A stretch of 6,207 nt of DNA from an uncultured Eubacteriales bacterium (GTDB lineage Bacteria; Bacillota; Clostridia; Oscillospirales; Oscillospiraceae). The stretch spans positions 1 to 6,207 of the forward strand of contig USQL01000118.1 of the NCBI GenBank assembly GCA_900556935.1. The letters are read 5' to 3'. Positions 1-5,759 of the stretch are shown piece after piece (position 1 is the stretch's first letter; each line of letters starts with the position of its first letter). The notes below the pieces were generated by a model. The model did not search any database. It had not been told where the DNA came from and saw only the letters and a program-made list of their open reading frames with translations. The position numbers were made by a program, and so were the translations under genes.

Positions 1-2539
1 ACACGGAGAATGTGCCTGTTCGGTAGGCTTCCATAGCCTCCATGCCTCGCTTCCGGGTTTCAAAGGAACGGTCATTGGGCTGTGTTGCATCCATGAGGGG
101 CTTCATCATGGTGTTATAGATGGTATTGACCTGTTCCGGGTCAGAAAGCTGTTCCTGGATCTCCGTAACGCCCGCCCAATAGTCAAAATCACTTCTGGAG
201 GTGGGCCGCTGAAAACCATCCGGGGTATTAGAAAAGAACAACATGATCCGTCTGGCAAGTTGGTTGATCTCATAGTCAGCCATTTTATCCGCATCACTGG
301 GATACAGATAAGTGCCGGAGGAAATCATATTGGACACCCATTTGGTAACGGCAGGCCATTTCATGTTCAGCTGGGCATACGGGGCAGTTAAATCTCCATG
401 GCTAAAGGAAAATCCGGCAGAGGTATAGGTTTTGTTGTCATTTCCGCCATGGTAGCCGCTGTATTCCCCATGCTGCCGTTTCAGAAACTGTTCCCGCTCT
501 TTCGTGTCCGTGTTTTGGCTGAAAAAGGAGAATACGTCCAGCCGGGGCCGGAATTCACGCTCATGCCCACGCAGTGCCTGGTTGATTTCATCATCGGAAA
601 TGAAATACCGCCGCAGAGGGTTAAAGCTCTGGGCGGCGGTAAAAATCAGAGGCGTTCGCTGCAAATCTTCCAGCTTTTGCAAAAGCTTGGCAGGGTGATA
701 CAAGCGGCTTACCATAAGACTGCGATCATTGGCATGGGCAGATGCAAACACGGTCCATTCCTCTACGAGCCGGTTCAGCGTATCCGGGGATTCCAGAAGC
801 CGCTGCATCTGGGCCTCGATTTCGGGAAAGCCGCTATTGGAGGAATAGGTTCCCGTTGTAAGGGGAAGATACCCGGCCTCTTTCGCTTGTGCGGAACACT
901 CCCGTACCGCAAACGCAAGGGCCTGGGCAAGTCTGCGCCGCTCAAAGTCCGGGACCTGTTCAAGCTCCTCCCTGGGCATATACCGCCCCATATCCAGCAG
1001 CTCCCGGATACGCTTCGCCGCCTGCTCCCAGGTAACAATGGTGGTATGCAGTTTCTGGACGGTGCGTCCAGTGGAGATGCGAATGCCCTCCGGGTCATAC
1101 CAGACGGCGTATTCCTGGCCCTGGATGATCAGCCCCGCACCGTTGGTGCCATAGCTTTTTTGCAGGAAAGCAGCGTTATCCGGCTTGTCCTTCATAAAGT
1201 AGGCACAGATGATTTTCCGGCTATCCCGGTCATTAAAGCCCATGCACAGGGCTTCGTCAATGATCTGTTGAGGAAGCTGCAATTGCGGGAAAAAGGTCTG
1301 CTGTGCTTCCTCCGATACAGAAAAGCCGCCGTCCAGGAAGGAAATCTGTTCCTCCACGCTGGGCAGCGGCGATTCTTCAATTACACGTAAATCAGCTGGC
1401 TGTAGATGATCTCCACTGCGGCCTGCCGGATGTTGTTCATCCGCTGGACCCATAGCATCTGATCCTGGGCTTTCAGTTCCTCCGTCACGCCCTGCTCTCG
1501 GGCCATCTGCGTTGTCAGCTGTTCCAGCATCCGGGTGGCCTCCCGGTCCACCTCCTCCAGATGGGCGTTCAGGGTGCCCTCCATCAGCATGATGGTGTAA
1601 ATCGCCTCCCGGTGCTTGCGGAGATAGCTCTGCCGCAGCATCCCGTACTTGCCCACCTTGGGACTTTCCGGGGGTATCAGGTTGGGCCGCCGGTGTCCTC
1701 CCGTCATCGTGTAAGTCAGTTCCATTGTCGTTGCTCCTTTCCATATCTTTTTTTCTGGCTTCATTGTACACACGGTCCCCGAAAGAATCAAATGTATGAA
1801 GCCGCTGTTTGTTTAGGGCTTTGACCGTGATGCCGATTTCCCGCAGAACGGATTCAGAAAGGGTGCTGACAGCAATGCCCAGAATGGTAGCGGTGCGAAC
1901 GGTGTTAAAGTCCAGGACTCTGCGAAATACGGTGTTTTCCTGGTCAGATTCGTAACCGCACCGGTACAGGATCATGTAATGAACACTTTCGCTGGCGGCC
2001 TCAATGAACCAGCTGGCAATACTGTCCTCGTCTAATTCCTCAAGGAAACTGCCACGCTTATTGTCCAGTAGGTCCGGAAGAAAATCGTCGCAGGCTTCCA
2101 ATGCAAGGCGTTGGGAAAGCGTGTCCACAAACTCCGGGAATGTGCCATTCTGATCCATTTGGAATTTGGTGTTCAGGGCTTCCAGTACCGGCTCCTCCTG
2201 CTGGGAGTCCATATGCCACAGTGGGATCGGTCGGTTTTCACGGCTGCTGGTGTCAGATACATCGTAAACATAGCGGACACGGTAGGGCGAAGGATCTACC
2301 AGCAGAGCAATTTCATCGGCGCTGCGGTTGACCTGACGGCCCAGCCGTTTCCAAAGTCCGGCCTCCGCACAGGCGGTGGCATCCGGTCGCTGCGCAAAAA
2401 TCAGCACCTGCTCCCGGAAACTGTACTTATAGTTCTGGGCGGCAGTCCTCAAAAAAGCGGTGTAGTTGGCTGGACTGCTTACGATCTCCTTTGTTTTCGT
2501 GGAGAGCAGTTCCGAAAGAACTTCATTTTTTCTAGGCAT
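1..2539 (-). CDS. Giant ArdC-like / putative methylase-helicase protein, N-terminal 846 codons (partial)
   Basis: This minus-strand frame has no stop from ATG 2537-2539 to the left edge; I read every codon. Residues about 19-81 resemble the ArdC-type antirestriction N-terminus: YTAFLRTAAQNYKYSF, then VLIFAQRPDATACA, W63 and VNRSADEIALL. A helical region follows to about 255 (EELDEDSIASWFIEAASE). Residues about 272-386 are a low-complexity Gly/Pro/Asp/His linker that overlaps tnpV in another frame. Two related modules come next, at about 426-541 and 651-765, each with an FLxxxxG core, a GI/FSFS strand and a C-terminal LA motif. From memory of this family in clostridial ICEs, complete proteins exceed 2,000 residues and continue into N-6 adenine methylase and SNF2 helicase domains. 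That part lies outside the window, so the enzymatic role is inferred. It probably protects or remodels element DNA during transfer. Confidence 0.88.
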   Translation of the reverse strand, partial: MPRKNEVLSELLSTKTKEIVSSPANYTAFLRTAAQNYKYSFREQVLIFAQRPDATACAEAGLWKRLGRQVNRSADEIALLVDPSPYRVRYVYDVSDTSSRENRPIPLWHMDSQQEEPVLEALNTKFQMDQNGTFPEFVDTLSQRLALEACDDFLPDLLDNKRGSFLEELDEDSIASWFIEAASESVHYMILYRCGYESDQENTVFRRVLDFNTVRTATILGIAVSTLSESVLREIGITVKALNKQRLHTFDSFGDRVYNEARKKDMERSNDNGTDLHDDGRTPAAQPDTPGKSQGGQVRDAAAELSPQAPGGDLHHHADGGHPERPSGGGGPGGHPDAGTADNADGPRAGRDGGTESPGSDAMGPADEQHPAGRSGDHLQPADLRVIEESPLPSVEEQISFLDGGFSVSEEAQQTFFPQLQLPQQIIDEALCMGFNDRDSRKIICAYFMKDKPDNAAFLQKSYGTNGAGLIIQGQEYAVWYDPEGIRISTGRTVQKLHTTIVTWEQAAKRIRELLDMGRYMPREELEQVPDFERRRLAQALAFAVRECSAQAKEAGYLPLTTGTYSSNSGFPEIEAQMQRLLESPDTLNRLVEEWTVFASAHANDRSLMVSRLYHPAKLLQKLEDLQRTPLIFTAAQSFNPLRRYFISDDEINQALRGHEREFRPRLDVFSFFSQNTDTKEREQFLKRQHGEYSGYHGGNDNKTYTSAGFSFSHGDLTAPYAQLNMKWPAVTKWVSNMISSGTYLYPSDADKMADYEINQLARRIMLFFSNTPDGFQRPTSRSDFDYWAGVTEIQEQLSDPEQVNTIYNTMMKPLMDATQPNDRSFETRKRGMEAMEAYRTGTFSV
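245..589 (-). other. Internal module B of the giant protein (residues about 651-765)
   Basis: The module runs from EINQALRG through FSFFSQNTDTKE, FLKRQHGEYSG, AGFSFSHG, WPAVTKWVSNMISSGTYL to YEINQLARRI. It parallels module A block by block but has diverged strongly. The similarity was judged by eye. Confidence 0.6.
917..1264 (-). other. Internal module A of the giant protein (residues about 426-541)
   Basis: The module runs from IIDEALCMG through AYFMKDKPDN, FLQKSYGTNG, YDPEGIRISTG, WEQAAKRIRELLDMGRYM to FERRRLAQAL. It shares order and spacing of these blocks with module B at 245-589, which suggests an old internal duplication. Its function is unknown. Confidence 0.6.
1381..1725 (-). CDS. 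tnpV: TnpV-family protein nested out of frame inside the giant gene
   Basis: This 114-residue protein starts at ATG 1723-1725 and ends at TAA 1381-1383. It lies wholly within the giant gene on the same strand but in another frame. I chose this ATG over an in-frame ATG 66 nt upstream because AAAGGAG sits 8 nt before it and family members begin MELTYTM. Recognisable parts are MELTYTMTGGHRRPNLIPPE, YGMLRQSYLRKHREAIYTIM, a helical stretch with LEEVDREATRMLEQL, and the ending LKAQDQMLWVQRMNNIRQAA, which I recognise as the TnpV signature. TnpV is named from the Tn4451 group of clostridial mobilisable transposons; its role is not established. Third codon positions are strongly G/C in this frame, as in a real gene. 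A sigma-A-like promoter lies directly upstream, so it may be expressed independently of the operon. Confidence 0.85.
   Translation of the reverse strand: MELTYTMTGGHRRPNLIPPESPKVGKYGMLRQSYLRKHREAIYTIMLMEGTLNAHLEEVDREATRMLEQLTTQMAREQGVTEELKAQDQMLWVQRMNNIRQAAVEIIYSQLIYV
1734..1740 (-). promoter_or_regulatory. Shine-Dalgarno of nested tnpV
   Basis: AAAGGAG on the minus strand lies 8 nt before ATG 1723-1725. It decides the tnpV start and shows that the nested frame has its own translation signal, although it sits in the middle of the giant gene. Confidence 0.75.
1763..1791 (-). promoter_or_regulatory. Candidate sigma-A promoter for the nested tnpV
   Basis: On the minus strand TTGATT (1786-1791, 4 of 6 to consensus) and TACAAT (1763-1768, 5 of 6) are separated by exactly 17 nt. 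Transcription would begin near 1756, giving a leader of about 30 nt that contains the tnpV Shine-Dalgarno. The whole promoter lies in coding sequence of the giant gene. It is a sequence match only; no transcript evidence is available. Confidence 0.55.
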
Positions 2540-2543
2540 GGCC

Positions 2544-2550
2544 CCTCCTT
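2544..2550 (-). promoter_or_regulatory. Strong Shine-Dalgarno deciding the giant gene start
   Basis: AAGGAGG on the minus strand overlaps the stop codon of the winged-helix gene and lies 4 nt before the ATG at 2537-2539. It fixes that ATG as the start of the giant gene and suggests re-initiation by ribosomes finishing the upstream gene. Confidence 0.8.
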
Positions 2551-2875
2551 ATCGCACGGTGACGGACACTTCCACCGTCACGCCGCCATCCTGAATGGAG
2601 GCGTACAAAAGCCCAGTCCGGGCATTGGAAACTTTCGTCACCATCTGATTGAGCCGGCATACCGTGCCGTTTATCTCCTCCTGGCTATCAGCGTAGTAGT
2701 AGCCCCGCTCGTCGCTGCAAATGGGGTAGCCGTCCTGCCGCAGACTGTTGATTTTCCTGCGCAGGCCCCGCCCATCAATGGAAAAGAGCCGCTGCAGCTC
2801 ACGGCTGTAAACGGCTCTTTCTCCACCGGTATGGTACTTCTTGAGATACTGGCAGATCGCTGTTTTCTTATCCAT
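2549..2875 (-). CDS. Small winged-helix DNA-binding protein (108 aa)
   Basis: The ATG at 2873-2875 follows AAGGATGTGAAACA, an acceptable ribosome binding site, 39 nt after the stop of the 55-residue gene. Residues about 5-62 read as a winged helix-turn-helix: helix 1 TAICQYLKKYH, helix 2 SRELQRLFS, recognition helix DGRGLRRKINSLRQDG, and a wing with YPICSDERGYYYA. This layout is like that of DeoR/HTH_11-type domains. The rest contains a probable helix (SQEEINGTVCRLNQMVTKV) and a short strand-rich tail TVEVSVTV, with no ligand-binding domain. It likely binds DNA, either to regulate the operon or to act in element processing; which of these is inference. Its stop TAA (2549-2551) overlaps the Shine-Dalgarno of the giant gene, so the two are probably coupled. 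Confidence 0.88.
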   Translation of the reverse strand: MDKKTAICQYLKKYHTGGERAVYSRELQRLFSIDGRGLRRKINSLRQDGYPICSDERGYYYADSQEEINGTVCRLNQMVTKVSNARTGLLYASIQDGGVTVEVSVTVR

Positions 2876-2914
2876 TGTTTCACATCCTTACTTTTTCAGC
2901 AGATTATGTCCGGT

Positions 2915-3082
2915 TTATGCTTTCTGCGCTGAGGTACCGGAAAACTCCATCCTGGTGGACTCCCAGTGAATCGCACCGGTAAACAGGGTTTTCATAGCTG
3001 CAACTTCTGCCTTTTCAGGAGAATCCGCTTCTACAGTGACGTGGCCCTGGCTGATTGCCTGGACGGTAACTTCATACTTCAT
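2915..3082 (-). CDS. Small protein of 55 aa, DpnD/PcfM-like in shape
   Basis: The start at 3080-3082 overlaps the stop of the upstream gene by 4 nt (ATGA), with GAGAGGG at a normal spacing before it; TAA lies at 2915-2917. The sequence begins MKYEVTVQAISQGHVTVEAD, continues SPEKAEVAAMKTLFTGAI, and ends in a short strand-like WESTRMEFSG and a polar tail. This reads as beta-hairpin, helix, strand. The pattern VTVEADSPEKAE resembles small DpnD/PcfM-type proteins of plasmids and ICEs, but the match is one of shape and a few residues, not a firm family call. There is no membrane segment or cysteine. Its position between a conserved element gene and the winged-helix gene, and the stop-start overlap, support real translation. 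Function is unknown. Confidence 0.75.
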   Translation of the reverse strand: MKYEVTVQAISQGHVTVEADSPEKAEVAAMKTLFTGAIHWESTRMEFSGTSAQKA

Positions 3083-4011
3083 CTTGCATCCCTCTCTCTG
3101 TGATTTTTGATAGGTACGCCCTTGGCATCATAACTTTTGGGGTCGGCGGCGGGCGTGTCCCAGCCGAACATGGAGCCTGCCACCATGGCGGCCTCCTGCG
3201 CCCTGGTGATACCTGCGGCATCATTGAGGGCGGCGACAGCCTCTTTCGGGGAAACACCCTCCTGCGGATACTGCCCTGTGGGGGTATAGCCTTTTTCGCC
3301 TTTGGTAACGGTGATGATCTCACCGGTGCTTTCCAAAGCGCTGAAACACTTCTCCGGGAGCGACTGGCGCAGGGGGATAATCTGAATGCGCTCCCGCTGA
3401 ATCCACTCCGCAAATTCGCAGACATGGTAGAGATTGTTCCCGACCTCCAAATGAGTTTCGTCGATAAAGCGGCATTCCCGGTCCCGGTTTTCCCCGGAGA
3501 GAAAGGTCATGCGGATACTGTCACCGTCCGCAAGGCGGAACTTCTCCTTGTAATTGGGAGTAATGAACCGGATGCCGTACTCGGCGTTCCGCATATGCCG
3601 GTCCAGATAGTCCCGCCGGTAGCAGTAGATGTAGAAATTGTATTCGCCTCGGTTGGGGTTTAAGCGCAGCAGATAGGCATAGTCCTGGGTATTCACCCGG
3701 AAGCCAAATTCATCTCGTCCAAACTGCGGCGTGGTGGACTGGTTGCAGGCGTTGGACAGGCTGCTCCGGTCTGCCAGGATACCGCCATACTGGGAATCTT
3801 CCCGTAGGGCGTTTATCACCTGGTCCAGCTCTGCCTGAAATTCTGGTGTTTTCAGATACGCCATGTTGTCGAACCAGCTGGAATAGAACTCTTTTCCGGT
3901 GGAGCCGAAGTCCCCACGCAGATAGCCGATACATCCCGTCTGGGCATCCAGCTGGTGACTCTGACGGTAGGTGTATTTCTGTTCGGGCTGGGTCAATTCT
4001 CGCAGTTCCAT
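3079..4011 (-). CDS. Conserved mobile-element protein of unknown function (310 aa)
   Basis: The ATG at 4009-4011 overlaps the preceding TAA by one base, and AAAGGAG lies 11 nt upstream inside the preceding gene. The protein is soluble, without signal peptide or membrane segment. The N-terminus (about 12-60) has KYTYRQSHQL, TGCIGYLRGDFG and FYSSWFDN. The middle has FGFRVNTQDYAYLLRLNPN followed by an aromatic, basic patch YNFYIYCYRRDYLDRHM. Next comes GIRFITPNYKEKFRLADGD, then HLEVGNNLYHVCEFAEWIQR. The C-terminal third contains GITRAQEAAMVAGSMFGW and DPKSYDAKGVPIKN. I recall similar proteins in clostridial ICEs annotated only as hypothetical; no enzymatic motif is evident. It ends HRERDAR, where GAGAGGG provides the ribosome binding site of the next small gene, and its TGA overlaps that gene's ATG as ATGA. 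It is confidently a real gene, given its length, coupling and lack of strong rivals in other frames. Confidence 0.88.
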   Translation of the reverse strand: MELRELTQPEQKYTYRQSHQLDAQTGCIGYLRGDFGSTGKEFYSSWFDNMAYLKTPEFQAELDQVINALREDSQYGGILADRSSLSNACNQSTTPQFGRDEFGFRVNTQDYAYLLRLNPNRGEYNFYIYCYRRDYLDRHMRNAEYGIRFITPNYKEKFRLADGDSIRMTFLSGENRDRECRFIDETHLEVGNNLYHVCEFAEWIQRERIQIIPLRQSLPEKCFSALESTGEIITVTKGEKGYTPTGQYPQEGVSPKEAVAALNDAAGITRAQEAAMVAGSMFGWDTPAADPKSYDAKGVPIKNHRERDAR

Positions 4012-4037
4012 TAACGTTCACGCTCCTTTCGTTTTTC
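4009..4037 (-). repeat. 29-bp coupling repeat, copy 2
   Basis: This is the same arrangement at the junction of the 128- and 310-residue genes: KRKERER codons, AAAGGAG and a TAATG overlap. The two differences from copy 1 are synonymous or in the third base of the last sense codons, so both the protein tail and the ribosome binding site are kept. Confidence 0.85.
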
Positions 4038-4397
4038 TGCTTGTTTCGCTTTGGCGGCTTCTCTGTCCTTCCAGTAGTCCGGGTGGTATTCCTGCAAGCT
4101 GCGGTTGATGACCCTCTCATACTCTCCCTGCTTAAAATAGTCATTTACAGGAGCCGTATAGAGGCCCTTGTCCAACAGCTCCCGAATGGCAACCGGGGCA
4201 TCGCAGTCCTCCTCGAAGCAGTAGTAGCTGCCATCCCGGAAGCAATGCTTTCTTGCCGCCGGAGACAATACCGCTTTCGCAACGCTTCTGTGAACCATGA
4301 TGCCGCCATGGCTGGCGGTGGATACAGAAAAGACACCAGAGCATAATTCCTCTTGATGCTGGACTTCTCCCCACGGAGAATATTCGGGTAGAAACAT
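4011..4397 (-). CDS. Small DUF7007-like protein (128 aa), function unknown
   Basis: The ATG at 4395-4397 shares one base with the TAA of the gene before it, and AAAGGAG lies 11 nt upstream inside that gene. Residues 7-10 read SPWG, and about 22-32 read VFSVSTASHGG, a pair of motifs I associate with the DUF7007 family of phage and mobile-element proteins; that assignment is from memory. Further on come FRDGSYYCFEEDCDAPV, with two cysteines, and a helical stretch with RELLDKGL and NRSLQEYHPDYWKDRE. There is no signal peptide or membrane segment. The C-terminal tail QAEKRKERER matches that of the upstream protein almost exactly and again encodes the ribosome binding site for the following gene, which starts with a one-base TAATG overlap. 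No biochemical role can be given. The coupling suggests it is made in fixed ratio with its neighbours. Confidence 0.85.
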   Translation of the reverse strand: MFLPEYSPWGEVQHQEELCSGVFSVSTASHGGIMVHRSVAKAVLSPAARKHCFRDGSYYCFEEDCDAPVAIRELLDKGLYTAPVNDYFKQGEYERVINRSLQEYHPDYWKDREAAKAKQAEKRKERER

Positions 4398-4423
4398 TAG
4401 CGTTCACGCTCCTTTCGCTTTTC
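4395..4423 (-). repeat. 29-bp coupling repeat, copy 1
   Basis: This stretch spans the end of the 202-residue gene and the start of the 128-residue gene. It encodes KRKERER, contains AAAGGAG, and ends in TAATG (stop and start sharing a base). It matches copy 2 at 4009-4037 at 27 of 29 positions, while flanking sequence is unrelated. Confidence 0.85.
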
Positions 4424-5005
4424 AGATCGTTCCCGCTGATACTGTTCCAGTCCCAGCTTTGCCCACTGAGGGAGCTGTTCGGGTGCCAATGTCCCAAGAA
4501 TGTCCCGCCGTTCAAACCGGGAACCTTTTCCGGAGCACAAATCCATACAGAAACAGGCGGAACCCCGGCTGTGGGGACTGGCGCCAAAACCGCCGATACA
4601 GAGCTTCAGCTGACGGGTTGCAAACTGATACTCCCTCCGCAGTACATCCGGACGGATGACAACGATTTTCCCGTGCAGATCGTCGTCATAGGAAATGGGG
4701 GTACAGTCTGTGCTGCTCAGGGGTGTCATGTCAATGCCCTGAAATTTTGGGCTGAATACCTCCGCACGGGTTTTCTCGGCCTGTTTGGACAGCCTGCCCG
4801 CAAAGAGCTTGACGGCTTCGCAGTAGTCGTCACTGACTATGACCTCATTATAGAGCGCCGCGATCTCGCTCTGTTGGCAGTAAGCACACATATAACGTTC
4901 TTCCGGCTTGGCGTTTATGTCCTCCCCAAGAACGATTTCCCGGTCTCCGATGTGGAATGCCTGAATGATCTCATAGCTTCCGGCCATTCTTTTCTTATCT
5001 TCCAT
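4397..5005 (-). CDS. Conserved mobile-element protein of unknown function (202 aa)
   Basis: I do not recognise a named domain; proteins of this look occur in clostridial ICEs, from general familiarity only. The ATG at 5003-5005 follows TGGAGGAAGAAA, a good Shine-Dalgarno lying in the last codons of the preceding sortase gene (11-nt overlap). The protein is soluble, with no signal peptide or membrane segment. The N-terminal part (about 11-75) contains HIGDREIVLGED, a Cys pair MCAYC (40 and 43) and VSDDYCEAVKLF. The central part reads DLHGKIVVIRPDVLRREY and then KLCIGGFGASPHSRGSACFC. The Gly/Ser/Cys-rich segment with paired cysteines looks like a structural or ligand-binding core, but no catalytic motif can be named. 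The C-terminus is helical and highly charged, ending RSEKRKERER; these last codons hold the ribosome binding site of the next gene, whose ATG shares one base with this stop (TAATG). Confidence 0.85.
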   Translation of the reverse strand: MEDKKRMAGSYEIIQAFHIGDREIVLGEDINAKPEERYMCAYCQQSEIAALYNEVIVSDDYCEAVKLFAGRLSKQAEKTRAEVFSPKFQGIDMTPLSSTDCTPISYDDDLHGKIVVIRPDVLRREYQFATRQLKLCIGGFGASPHSRGSACFCMDLCSGKGSRFERRDILGTLAPEQLPQWAKLGLEQYQRERSEKRKERER

Positions 5006-5759
5006 TTTCTTCCTCCATTCTTTCGCAAATCACGAGAAACCGCTGCTTGCCGCCGCTGGCGTAGGGGTGGCAGGTCAGCAGGGTAATCAAATCCCGCCCG
5101 GACTGAATCTTGATGGCGTCAATATCGTTGGGCTGGATGATCTTTGTTTCCACCACGCGGTAGTGCAGTGTTCCCCAGAGATTGGTGATGTTCACAGAAT
5201 CACCGATCTGCAATTCCGGGACATACCGGAAATAGGGTGCGCCATTGTATCCTCGATGTCCGGCAATGACGGCGTTGGTATTCTCGCCGCCAATGGGAAT
5301 GCTGGTCTGCCCCAGCTGGGCGGCACCTTCTGCCATATGGGCTTCCGTGGCTCCCAGATACAGGGGCATTTCCAGCTCGATTCCGGGAATGGAAATGACC
5401 CCGAACATGTCCCCCTGCTGGCCGCTGACGCAGAACAGGACGCCGGCCTGTTCGGTAGCGGCCAGACTGCTCAGCTTGGCTTGCCCGTCCGCATAGATAT
5501 CCCGGTTGTATTGTTCCAGCAGCTCCAGAACCTCCGGGTAGGGCGTGGGAGGTTCGGTTTCGGGGATCGACTCCGTGGGAAGCAGATCATCCGGTGCGGC
5601 GTCCGTGGGAGCCGTGCCAAAGAAGGATTCTACGGAGCTTCCCATTCGTTTGCCGGTAAAGTAGCTGTTCAGAGTGGGATACAGAAAAATGGTCAGTCCC
5701 ACGAGAAAAACCAGCAGGAAGGGGAGCAGGTTCCCTTTATGGCCTCCTTTACGACGCAC
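4995..5759 (-). CDS. Second sortase, class C-like, with N-terminal membrane anchor
   Basis: This gene encodes 254 residues from GTG 5757-5759. I prefer this start because GAGGTGA (5765-5771) sits 5 nt upstream; an in-frame GTG at 5766-5768 lies inside that Shine-Dalgarno and lacks its own. A basic N-terminus (RRKGGHKG) precedes one membrane segment (about 11-27), then a Pro/Glu/Thr-rich linker (about 45-75) and the sortase domain. The active site is complete: IAGHRG with His near 168, LITLLTCHPY with Cys near 230, and Arg near 240 in QRFLVICER. LYLGAT...GTS-like text before the His resembles class C, but no DPF/DPW lid motif is visible. The protein ends about seven residues after the last strand, with no C-terminal membrane anchor. 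The substrate therefore probably differs from that of the preceding sortase; subclass is uncertain. The start overlaps the preceding sortase by 11 nt and the end overlaps the next gene by 11 nt. Confidence 0.92.
   Translation of the reverse strand: MRRKGGHKGNLLPFLLVFLVGLTIFLYPTLNSYFTGKRMGSSVESFFGTAPTDAAPDDLLPTESIPETEPPTPYPEVLELLEQYNRDIYADGQAKLSSLAATEQAGVLFCVSGQQGDMFGVISIPGIELEMPLYLGATEAHMAEGAAQLGQTSIPIGGENTNAVIAGHRGYNGAPYFRYVPELQIGDSVNITNLWGTLHYRVVETKIIQPNDIDAIKIQSGRDLITLLTCHPYASGGKQRFLVICERMEEENGR

Noticed and set aside
1358..1383. Small hairpin after the tnpV stop (CGCT...AGCG)
   Set aside because: Only about four base pairs and no U tract; not a credible terminator.
398..1390. 330-codon open frame on the plus strand
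   Set aside because: It is the exact antisense of the giant gene's codon register, has no convincing ribosome binding site, and its protein is unlike any family. It is open because the sense codons avoid complements of stops.
1381..1791. Longer tnpV start 66 nt upstream (ATG 1789-1791)
   Set aside because: No ribosome binding site there, it overlaps the -35 element of the candidate promoter, and the added residues are not part of the family's usual N-terminus.
2111..2932. 273-codon open frame on the plus strand
   Set aside because: It runs antisense across the giant gene start, the winged-helix gene and the gap beyond them, all well supported on the minus strand; no ribosome binding site or family resemblance.
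2876..2940. Possible inverted repeat (TCAGC...GCTGA) as a terminator after the 55-residue gene
   Set aside because: The stem is short and imperfect, the loop is long, and on the transcribed strand it is followed by A residues, not U; it would not end transcription.
4141..4587. 148-codon minus-strand frame overlapping two genes
   Set aside because: It is out of frame with the 202- and 128-residue genes, which have coupled starts and recognisable motifs; this frame is Ser/Arg/Pro-rich shadow text. Unlike the tnpV case, it matches no family.
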